DNA from: an uncultured Opitutaceae bacterium
GTDB taxonomy: Bacteria > Verrucomicrobiota > Verrucomicrobiae > Opitutales > Opitutaceae
Length of the DNA: 12,586 nucleotides
NCBI GenBank assembly: GCA_946482625.1
Contig: CAMLSH010000059.1
Coordinates: forward strand, 1-12,586
Direction of reading: 5' to 3'
The notes under the pieces were generated by a model that made no database searches, had not been told where the DNA came from, and saw nothing but the letters and a program-made list of their open reading frames with translations. The number at the start of each line of letters is the position of its first letter. The stretch's first letter is position 1. This document shows, piece after piece, positions 7,352 through 12,586 of the stretch. The position numbers and the translations under genes are program-made.

Positions 7352-7376
7352 CGCGTTAGGAAAAACCCCGACTGCG
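7352..7376. promoter_or_regulatory. Interrupted palindrome upstream of PEP-CTERM gene
   Basis: The core GTTAGGAAAAACCCCGAC (7355-7372) is an imperfect inverted repeat, and its arms extend outwards as CGC (7352-7354) and GCG (7374-7376). Its centre is about 78 bp before the ATG at 7441. It resembles the element at 36-54. Its position and symmetry suggest an activator or repressor site. An AAGGTG at 7421-7426 is the only Shine-Dalgarno-like sequence, 14 nt from the ATG. No clear -10 box is visible. Confidence 0.4.
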
Positions 7377-7440
7377 TTTCTTAGTCCATCGGCCAATAGC
7401 CGCGCGCGCCACCGGTTGCTAAGGTGACTGCCTCCTACTT

Positions 7441-8352
7441 ATGGATACAGTCATCGCTTCACCTTCCTTCGCTCTGCGAAATCAACTCGCTCGCGGCCTG
7501 GCCATCGCCGCCGCGACGTTCGCCCTCGGCACCACCGCCTCGGCACAAATCGAGCTCTACGCCGCGCGCGTCACCCAGTACTACCAACAGACCAGCGACG
7601 CCGCTCCCGTCGCCGACTACTACCGCTTCGATGCGCAACTGCGCACCGTGAACGCAGGCGACGCCGATTGGGCCACCCTCATCGGGTCCAACATCAGCGA
7701 CGGCATCATCGATATGTCCGTCAACGGCCGCACCTGGTCCCACACGAGCATCGGTTACGGTTCCATGGCCGCCCTCAAAGCCGACTACCCCATCCCGCAG
7801 ACCTACTTCATGGAAGTGGGCGGCGGCGTCTTCGTGGAGCCAAAGCAAGTGGCCGTGGTCCTCGATGAAAACTTCCCCGACGCCGTCCCCATGCTGACCG
7901 GCGCCACCTTCTCCGGCCTCAACAACTGGAACCCCTCGCTTGGCGACTTCCAGATGACGTTCAACAGCCACAGCGATTTCGGCCTGAGCGATCCCAACTA
8001 CAACCGCACCTACGTCACCTTCTACGACAAGACCACCGGTGACGGAAACGCCATCAGCTGGTTCCTCGACAACAGCGCCACCTCGCTGCTTCTCGACGGC
8101 TCGCTCTTCACCGCCGGCCATGAATACGAAGGTTATCTCCAGTTCTTCCATCAGTACTCCAGCGAGTCCCACGACAACTTCGGCTCCATCAACGGCCTGA
8201 CCACGTCCTTCGAGTTCACCACCATCACCGGTGGCCCGGGCTCCGAGATCCCGTCGAGCGCCGTTCCCGAACCCTCCACCTACGGCCTCATGGGCGCGGG
8301 AGCCCTCTGCGCGCTGGTCCTCTACCGCCGCCGCAAAAAACCCACCGCGTAA
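7441..8352 (+). CDS. PEP-CTERM sorting domain protein
   Basis: A 303-aa exported protein. The signal peptide is residues 1-35 (long n-region with R13 and R18, core LAIAAATFALG, cleavage ASA-Q). The mature domain (36-270) is rich in aromatic, Asn, Thr and Ser residues with alternating beta-type patterns; I recognise no enzymatic motif. The C-terminus is a textbook PEP-CTERM signal: VPEPSTYG (275-282), a short hydrophobic helix (283-294) and the basic tail YRRRKK (295-300). In this system an exosortase recognises the PEP motif and cleaves and transfers the protein during export, usually together with extracellular polysaccharide. No exosortase lies in this window. The gene stands alone between a palindromic upstream element and a strong terminator. 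It is probably a surface, matrix or biofilm protein. Confidence 0.92.
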   Translation: MDTVIASPSFALRNQLARGLAIAAATFALGTTASAQIELYAARVTQYYQQTSDAAPVADYYRFDAQLRTVNAGDADWATLIGSNISDGIIDMSVNGRTWSHTSIGYGSMAALKADYPIPQTYFMEVGGGVFVEPKQVAVVLDENFPDAVPMLTGATFSGLNNWNPSLGDFQMTFNSHSDFGLSDPNYNRTYVTFYDKTTGDGNAISWFLDNSATSLLLDGSLFTAGHEYEGYLQFFHQYSSESHDNFGSINGLTTSFEFTTITGGPGSEIPSSAVPEPSTYGLMGAGALCALVLYRRRKKPTA

Positions 8353-8383
8353 TTTCCGCCGCGCTTCATAGCCGCACCACCCC

Positions 8384-8410
8384 AAGGCCGCCTCTCGACA
8401 AGGCGGCCTT
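8384..8410 (+). terminator. Rho-independent terminator of the PEP-CTERM gene
   Basis: AAGGCCGCCT (8384-8393) pairs perfectly with AGGCGGCCTT (8401-8410) around the loop CTCGACA. TTCTCG follows, so the 3' side ends in a short T-tract. It lies 32 nt after the stop codon. Confidence 0.88.
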
Positions 8411-8565
8411 TTCTCGTACGCGCCGCGTGAAGACACCACTGACCGCAGTTTCCTCCAGCAACTTTTACGCACGCGCGTTCGCCGCTGATGACTGTGCAGC
8501 CGTAGAATCTCCGATACGAGCGTCAGGCACCTGCCACCCGGTTTCATCGCTCACAGCAGGAACGG

Positions 8566-8575
8566 TGATCGATCA
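8566..8575. promoter_or_regulatory. Perfect palindrome before the small membrane protein gene
   Basis: TGATCGATCA is a perfect 10-bp palindrome ending 18 nt before the ATG at 8594. A shorter inverted repeat, CAGG-CA-CCTG (8524-8533), lies upstream of it. Either could be an operator or a chance palindrome. No gene is seen in the rest of 8415-8593. Confidence 0.25.
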
Positions 8576-8593
8576 ATCCGGTCCGCCGCTAGC

Positions 8594-8752
8594 ATGAACA
8601 CACTCCTGCTTATCATCGTTCTACTCCTTCTCTTCGGTGGTGGCGGTTTCTACTTCGGCGGCCCCGCCATCGGCGGCGGCGGTCTCGGCCTGATTCTGCT
8701 GATCGTTCTCATCATCTACTTGATGGGCGGCTTCCGCGGCGGCCGTCGTTAA
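8594..8752 (+). CDS. Small glycine-rich membrane protein, DUF3309-like
   Basis: A 52-aa open frame, ATG to TAA. It has two strongly hydrophobic stretches, TLLLIIVLLLLF (3-14) and LGLILLIVLIIYLM (31-44). They are separated by a glycine-rich linker, GGGGFYFGGPAIGGGG (15-30), and followed by a basic Gly/Arg tail, GGFRGGRR (45-52). The layout (short hydrophobic, Gly-rich middle with Gly-Gly-x-Gly, hydrophobic end) closely resembles the small DUF3309 proteins of Gram-negative bacteria, whose function is unknown. It probably spans or lies in the inner membrane as a helical hairpin, with the basic end in the cytoplasm. It has no visible Shine-Dalgarno. The codon pattern, with C/G at most third positions, supports real coding. 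It stands alone, convergent with the GH43 gene. Confidence 0.75.
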   Translation: MNTLLLIIVLLLLFGGGGFYFGGPAIGGGGLGLILLIVLIIYLMGGFRGGRR

Positions 8753-8790
8753 CCCTTCCTCCTCCGCACCCGCCACCCGCGCCCTCAAAC

Positions 8791-8826
8791 AAAAAGCCGC
8801 CGCGGGAAACGGTCTTCGCGTCGCTA
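8791..8826 (-). terminator. Possible weak terminator of the GH43 gene
   Basis: On the minus strand, just after the GH43 stop codon (8826-8824), a GC-rich stretch with short complementary segments (GCGACGCG against CGCGGCGGC, imperfect) leads into GGCTTTTTG (T-run at 8795-8791). The T-run and position fit an intrinsic terminator, but the stem is poor. Confidence 0.3.
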
Positions 8827-9909
8827 GAGCCGCTCCCACGTCCAGGAGCTGTGCCAGCGCAGTGTCGGCATGCCGTGGCGAAACTCTACCGGCAGCCAGA
8901 CATAGCGGCCATCGATCGCATTTTCGGGACGCCACCGATCGCCCATGAAGATGAACGCGTCCAGCTTGCCCGCGACGGGAAACACGAACGTCGGCTGCGA
9001 TTCAAACGTATTGGCCATCTGGGCACCGGTGCCGATGCACGGCGTGCAGAGTTCCTCCCACGGCCCCCAGATCGAGTCCGCCACCGAGAGCCGCGCCGCG
9101 TTCGGCGCCCATCCGGTGCAATCCGACGTGAAGAGAAAATACCGCCCGCCAGCCTTCATCAGCGCCGGCGCCTCGTGAAAGCGTCCGGGGAAAACGCGGA
9201 CATACTTTCCCGCCGGCCGCAGGTAGTCGTCGCTCAACTGCGAGATATGCAGCGTGCCGTTTTCCTCCGACGCGTAGACGTGAAACGCCGTGCCGTCGTC
9301 ATCGACGAAAAGCGTCATATCGCGCGCCATCTGCCCGCTCGCGAAATCCCTCCGGTAGATTAGCCGCTTCGGATAATACGGCATGGGCGCGCCCGGAAGA
9401 TCCATCGACGCGAGAGACGCCTCCTCTGCGGCGCTCAGCGCACGTTTTTCCTCCCCCGGCACATTCAACGGCCACACGCCCGCGTTCGGACGCAAGCTGC
9501 CCAGAAAGCGAAACGGTCCCGTCGGCGTATCCGAAATCGCGACACCGCTGCGCGCCCCCGCATAATCGCACCCCGGCGGCTCGAGGTGAAACCACATCAC
9601 GAATTTCCCGGTCGCGCGGTTGAAGATGACTTTCGGCCGCTCCAGGATGCACCCGCGCACCAGTTCGCTCGACTGGTCTTCGCTCACCGCCAGCGCGACG
9701 CCTTCGTTTTTCCAGGCATACAGATCGCGCGAGGAGTAAACGCTCACGCCGACATGCGCCTGGTTGCCCGCCTCGCCCGCGATCTTGTGCTCGCCGAACC
9801 AATAATAAACGCCCTCGTGCCAGAGCACCCCGCCGCCGTGTGCGTTGATAGGGACGCCTGAGGTGTCGGGCCAGAGTTCGCCGGGCCGAAAAACAGAGAC
9901 AGCGTTCAT
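8824..9909 (-). CDS. GH43-type glycoside hydrolase, exo-beta-1,3-galactanase-like
   Basis: A 361-aa five-bladed beta-propeller glycosidase of the GH43 group that includes the exo-beta-1,3-galactanase-like subfamilies (GH43_24/GH43_34 type). Motifs in order: PDTSGVPINAHGGGVL (14-29), YYWFGEHK (35-42), ERPKV with E90, ARDMTLFVDDDGTA (195-208), HEAPAL with E246 as likely general acid (245-250), TSDCTGW (261-267) and SQPTFVFPV with Q305 (304-312). The canonical N-terminal catalytic Asp of GH43 is not evident; NAHGGG is there instead. In characterised exo-beta-1,3-galactanases a Gln serves as base, and Q305 sits where that residue would be expected. There is no signal peptide, so the enzyme should be cytoplasmic and act on imported oligosaccharides. 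The gene is divergent from the dehydrogenase-symporter pair, with a palindrome-rich region between. Family assignment is firm; the substrate (galactan, arabinogalactan or other) is inferred. Confidence 0.85.
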   Translation of the reverse strand: MNAVSVFRPGELWPDTSGVPINAHGGGVLWHEGVYYWFGEHKIAGEAGNQAHVGVSVYSSRDLYAWKNEGVALAVSEDQSSELVRGCILERPKVIFNRATGKFVMWFHLEPPGCDYAGARSGVAISDTPTGPFRFLGSLRPNAGVWPLNVPGEEKRALSAAEEASLASMDLPGAPMPYYPKRLIYRRDFASGQMARDMTLFVDDDGTAFHVYASEENGTLHISQLSDDYLRPAGKYVRVFPGRFHEAPALMKAGGRYFLFTSDCTGWAPNAARLSVADSIWGPWEELCTPCIGTGAQMANTFESQPTFVFPVAGKLDAFIFMGDRWRPENAIDGRYVWLPVEFRHGMPTLRWHSSWTWERL

Positions 9910-9912
9910 GTT

Positions 9913-9930
9913 GCACCAGTGAGCAGGTGC
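9913..9930 (-). promoter_or_regulatory. Inverted repeat just before the GH43 start
   Basis: GCACC and GGTGC form a 5-bp inverted repeat separated by 8 nt, ending 3 nt before the minus-strand ATG at 9909. In mRNA it would put a small hairpin where a Shine-Dalgarno would lie. It could instead be a DNA operator half-pair. Confidence 0.3.
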
Positions 9931-9953
9931 TGGGAGCCGGCGTCAGGCGCCCG

Positions 9954-9974
9954 CTAGGTTCACCGTAAACCTGG
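9954..9974. promoter_or_regulatory. Near-perfect 21-bp palindromic operator
   Basis: Around a central C at 9964, eight of ten pairs are Watson-Crick, one is G-T (9955/9973) and one is a mismatch (9961/9967). The arms are AGGTT (9956-9960) and AACCT (9968-9972). It lies 45-65 bp before the GH43 ATG and 236 bp before the dehydrogenase ATG. Its length and symmetry fit a dimeric regulator such as LacI or GntR type; the family is inferred, and no regulator gene is in the window. Confidence 0.5.
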
Positions 9975-10030
9975 AACAGGAGCGCCTCGCAGCCCGGCGC
10001 CTTCCACGATGGGGCCGCTTCGAGGCAACC

Positions 10031-10058
10031 GCATCGATGCGTTTACCAGTTTAACCAG
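10031..10058. promoter_or_regulatory. Palindrome plus tandem TTTA(A)CCAG repeats
   Basis: GCATCGATGC (10031-10040) is a perfect 10-bp palindrome. It is followed directly by the tandem motifs TTTACCAG (10042-10049) and TTTAACCAG (10050-10058). The GTTTAC and TTAACC elements resemble the arms of the 9954-9974 palindrome read on the other strand (GGTTTAC, GAACC), so this may be a second, weaker site for the same regulator. Confidence 0.35.
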
Positions 10059-10209
10059 CGCTCCCCTTGTAAAGCACACGCCCCTCGCAGCATCTAAATC
10101 CCAGCGATGCGGGCCTCCTCACAACACCTCCCCACTGCCCGATCACGATGACTCTTTCCCCGTCAGCACTGCGGCAGCTCGCGGACGCCCGCCCCATCTC
10201 TTTCCCAAC

Positions 10210-11208
10210 ATGAAGCCGAACGCGGTTTATCTTATCAATCAAGCGGACGCTCCCGATGTCTACGGACCGGAAGAACATCGCGATCTGCTCCGTGAGGTGC
10301 AGCTCCTCCTCCCGCCAATGGAACCGGCGGAGGTCCTCAAACGAACCGACGTGCTCCGGCACGTCGAAGTGATCTTCTCTGGCTGGGGCACCCCACGCCT
10401 CGACGAAGCCACGCTCGCGCTCATGCCCAATCTTCGCGCCGTGTTCCACTCCGGCGGCTCGGTGAAATCGCTCGTGAGCGAAGAACTCTGGGCCCGAGGG
10501 ATTCGCGTGAGCTGCGCCGTGCAAAAGAACGCCATCCCCGTCGCCGAGTTCGCGCTCTCGCAGATCATCTTTTGCCTCAAACACGGCTGGCAGCGCGTCG
10601 CCAGAACCCGCGCCACCGGCATCTACGGCCGCCACTCGCCGGACATGCCCGGCGCCTACCGCTCCACCGTCGGCCTGCTCTCGCTCGGTCACACCGGCCG
10701 CCTGGTCGCCGAACATCTCCGCATGCTCGATGTGGACGTCATCGCCTACGATCCCATTCTCCAGACGCACGAAGCGGCCGGCCTCGGCGTGAAACTCGTT
10801 TCCCTCGAAGAGCTCTTCGCCTCCGCGCATGTCGTGAGTTGCCACACGCCGCTTCTGCCGAGCACCACGCATCTGCTGCGTCACCATCATTTCATTACGA
10901 TGAAACCCGGCGCGTCGTTCATCAACACTGCCCGTGGCGCCGTGGTGTACGAACCCGAGCTGGTCGAAGTGCTCAAAAAACGCCCCGACCTTTTCGCCGT
11001 GCTCGACGTCACCGACCCCGAGCCACCTCCGGTCGATTCACCTCTCTTCTCCCTGCCCAACGTCGTCGTGACTCCCCACATCGCCGGCAGTCTCGGCCAC
11101 GAATGCCGCCGCCTCGGTCGCATGACGATCGACGAGTTTCGCCGCTATTCGCGTGGCGAACCGCTGCTCGGCGAGGTGACCTCCGACGAGCTCGCGTTGA
11201 AGGCCTGA
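10210..11208 (+). CDS. D-isomer-specific 2-hydroxyacid dehydrogenase (NAD type)
   Basis: A 332-aa enzyme predicted to reduce a 2-oxo acid to a D-2-hydroxy acid, or the reverse, in the cytoplasm. The catalytic-domain block NLRAVFHSGGSVKSL lies at 74-88. The Rossmann nucleotide loop is VGLLSLGHTGRLVAEHL (154-170), and D181 at the end of beta-2 (YDP) indicates NAD over NADP. The catalytic triad is present: R242 in NTARGAVV, E271 in DPEPP and H290 in TPHIAGS. The first Gly of GxGxxG is Ser (S158-x-G160-x-x-G163). The start is placed at 10210 (MKPNAVYLINQ), because the upstream in-frame ATG adds non-conserved, proline-rich sequence. It lies 28 nt upstream of a sodium:solute symporter, probably in the same operon, which suggests a catabolic sugar-acid role rather than serine biosynthesis. 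The exact substrate cannot be read from sequence. Confidence 0.88.
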   Translation: MKPNAVYLINQADAPDVYGPEEHRDLLREVQLLLPPMEPAEVLKRTDVLRHVEVIFSGWGTPRLDEATLALMPNLRAVFHSGGSVKSLVSEELWARGIRVSCAVQKNAIPVAEFALSQIIFCLKHGWQRVARTRATGIYGRHSPDMPGAYRSTVGLLSLGHTGRLVAEHLRMLDVDVIAYDPILQTHEAAGLGVKLVSLEELFASAHVVSCHTPLLPSTTHLLRHHHFITMKPGASFINTARGAVVYEPELVEVLKKRPDLFAVLDVTDPEPPPVDSPLFSLPNVVVTPHIAGSLGHECRRLGRMTIDEFRRYSRGEPLLGEVTSDELALKA

Positions 11209-11236
11209 GCTCCCCCACCGTCCTTACCCCGGCCCC

Positions 11237-12586
11237 ATGGTTACCTTCTACGATTACCTCAACATCGGCTTCTACTTCGCCTTCATCGTCGGCGTCGGGA
11301 TGTACTTTGCCCGCAAGAGCCGGAACACCTCCGACTACTTTCGCGGCGGCGGCGTGATGCCGTGGTGGGTCACCGGAGCCTCCACGTGGATGGCTGGTTT
11401 CAGCGCGTGGACCTTTACCGGAGCCGCCGGGAAAATGTATGACACCGGCCCCTACGCGTTGATGCTGTTCTTCGCCAACATCCCCGCGCTGGTCGTCATC
11501 CTATTTTTCACGTGTTACCGGTTTCGCCGCATGCGCGTGGTCACGCCGCTCGAAGCGGTCCGCCTGCGCTTCGGCCCGGTTTCCCAGCAATTCTACACCT
11601 GGGTCCGCCTCCCGTTCCTGCTGCTCTTCGGCGGCATCGGCCTCAACGCCGTCGGCATCTTCATGGCCGCTGTCACCGGCATCGATCTCATCACCGTGAT
11701 GATCGTGCTCGGTCTGGTCGTCGTGATCGTGTCGCTCCTCGGCGGCTCGTTCGGCGTCGCGGCGAGCGATTTCGTCCAGATGTTTCTTGTGGTCACCGTC
11801 GCCGTCACGGTCGTGGTACTCGCACTCAAACAGCCCGCGGTCGGGGGTCTGTCCGGACTGCTGGAGCGCGTCCCCGAAAAACACTTCTCCTGGTCTCAAA
11901 TCGCCCGGCCTCAGTTCGTTTTCTTTTGGATCCTCGCGCTGTCGCTGAACTCGATCCTCGCGCAAAACAGCATGGAGGTCTCCGCCAAATACCTCATGAG
12001 CCGCAGCGACCGCCACGCCCGGCTCACGTTGATCATCCCGCTCATCGGCACCTTTCTGGGCTCGATGCTTTTCGCGATCCCGCCGATGGCTGCCGCGATC
12101 ACCAACCCCAATCTGGCCGCGCAGTTCCCCCAACTCGCCTTTCCCAACGAAGCCGCCTACCTCGCCACCGCCGCCAACGTCCTTCCCGCCGGCATGCTCG
12201 GACTCCTCATGTGCGGCATCTTCGCCGCTACGTTGACGACCCTCGATGCCAGCCTGAACCAGGGCGCCGGCATTTTCGTGCGCAACTTCTACCTGCCGAT
12301 CGTCAACCCGGCCTGCACCGAGAAGAAGCTCCTGATCGTCTCCAAGCTTTGCACCGGCCTCTTCGGAGCGATCATCATAGGCATCGCAGTCGTCTTCAGT
12401 AAATTTCGCACGCTCGGTCTCTTCGACGTCCTCAATCAGCTCGGCGTCAGCCTCATGCTGCCGCTGGCGATCCCGCTTACGCTCGGCATCTTCTACAAAC
12501 GCACTCCGGGCTGGTCCACGTGGACAACCGTTCTGCTGGGCCTCTCGGTTTCCTTTTTCGCCCGCCTCGTGCTGAAGCCCGACATG
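11237..12586 (+). CDS. Sodium:solute symporter (SSS family), 3' end outside window
   Basis: An open frame of 450 codons without a stop, cut by the window edge. It is a polytopic membrane protein of the SSS/SLC5 family with a LeuT-type fold. The start at 11237 (MVTFYDYLNIGFYFAFIVGVG) gives the usual N-terminal helix. The family motif region around TM1-2 follows: DYFRGGGVMPWWVTGAS (33-49), then WMAGFSAWTFTGAAG with Y68 and G71. GGSFGVAASDFVQM (169-182) matches the conserved GG-x-x-AV-x-x-D-x-x-Q segment. The TM8 region CGIFAATLTTLDASLNQGA (326-344) carries the small and Ser/Thr residues that form the Na2 site in relatives. It should import a sugar, sugar acid or similar solute with Na+. It is separated from the dehydrogenase gene by 28 pyrimidine-rich nt with no Shine-Dalgarno. 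Members are usually 500-600 aa, so about 50-150 residues are missing here. Confidence 0.9.
   Translation, partial: MVTFYDYLNIGFYFAFIVGVGMYFARKSRNTSDYFRGGGVMPWWVTGASTWMAGFSAWTFTGAAGKMYDTGPYALMLFFANIPALVVILFFTCYRFRRMRVVTPLEAVRLRFGPVSQQFYTWVRLPFLLLFGGIGLNAVGIFMAAVTGIDLITVMIVLGLVVVIVSLLGGSFGVAASDFVQMFLVVTVAVTVVVLALKQPAVGGLSGLLERVPEKHFSWSQIARPQFVFFWILALSLNSILAQNSMEVSAKYLMSRSDRHARLTLIIPLIGTFLGSMLFAIPPMAAAITNPNLAAQFPQLAFPNEAAYLATAANVLPAGMLGLLMCGIFAATLTTLDASLNQGAGIFVRNFYLPIVNPACTEKKLLIVSKLCTGLFGAIIIGIAVVFSKFRTLGLFDVLNQLGVSLMLPLAIPLTLGIFYKRTPGWSTWTTVLLGLSVSFFARLVLKPDM

Larger units (their letters stand above)
9910..10209. other. Divergent control region, GH43 / hydroxyacid dehydrogenase
   Basis: These 300 bp contain no gene I accept. 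An in-frame ATG at 10009 would give the dehydrogenase a 67-residue extension rich in Pro, Ser and Arg that matches nothing in the family. The region holds a near-perfect 21-bp palindrome (9954-9974), a perfect palindrome GCATCGATGC (10031-10040), tandem TTTACCAG/TTTAACCAG (10042-10058), and GCATC (10090-10094) opposed by GATGC (10106-10110). It probably carries both promoters and shared operators. Confidence 0.5.

Noticed and set aside
7459..8547. 362-codon open frame antisense to the PEP-CTERM gene
   Set aside because: The composition is low-complexity G/A/V/E repeats and it would run through the terminator hairpin. The sense frame has a signal peptide and PEP-CTERM end.
10009..10209. N-terminal extension of the hydroxyacid dehydrogenase from an upstream ATG
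   Set aside because: The 67 extra residues are Pro/Ser/Arg-rich, resemble no family sequence and cover operator-like DNA. The ATG at 10210 matches the usual N-terminus.
11512..12402. 296-codon plus-strand frame and an overlapping antisense frame (11501-12133) inside the symporter
   Set aside because: Arg/Pro/His-rich and charged low-complexity translations typical of alternate frames. The frame starting at 11237 gives a clear SSS-family membrane protein across the whole interval.

Overview
The window reads as chromosomal DNA of a high-GC, Gram-negative, polysaccharide-degrading bacterium. The best guess is Verrucomicrobiota, probably an Opitutaceae-like organism. This is inference from three things: a PEP-CTERM surface protein next to a HAF-repeat exported protein, a sugar-utilisation block with a GH43-type hydrolase and a sodium:solute symporter, and start codons preceded by pyrimidine-rich leaders with no clear Shine-Dalgarno sequence. 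No mobile element, CRISPR array, rRNA or tRNA was recognised.

Layout. Positions 142-1167 (+) encode an exported seven-repeat HAF protein, closed by a good hairpin terminator at 1215-1244. A two-gene minus-strand unit follows: a DUF72 (YecE-like) protein (2717-1863), then a DUF1810 protein (1856-1362) 6 nt downstream. Divergent from it is a translationally coupled pair of exported proteins with no recognised family: 461 aa (2853-4238) and 1016 aa (4235-7285, ATGA overlap). Next is a PEP-CTERM protein (7441-8352) with a perfect 10-bp-stem terminator, then a 52-aa glycine-rich membrane protein (8594-8752).

The right third looks like a carbohydrate locus. A GH43-type hydrolase related to exo-beta-1,3-galactanases (9909-8824, minus) is divergent from an NAD-type D-2-hydroxyacid dehydrogenase (10210-11208). 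A sodium:solute symporter begins at 11237 and runs open to the window edge. The 300-bp divergent region carries a near-perfect 21-bp palindrome and other symmetric elements, which suggests one regulator controls both directions. A plausible flow is symporter uptake of a sugar or sugar acid, redox conversion by the dehydrogenase, and cytoplasmic hydrolysis by the GH43 protein, which has no signal peptide. The substrate is not determined.

The most unusual material is the coupled exported pair. The 1016-aa protein contains an internal duplication of a TPR-like block followed by a charged coiled coil. A symmetric GTT-x-GG-spacer-CC type element is shared by the upstream regions of the HAF and PEP-CTERM genes. 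The DUF72 protein ends in QSSLF, which fits the bacterial sliding-clamp-binding pentapeptide.
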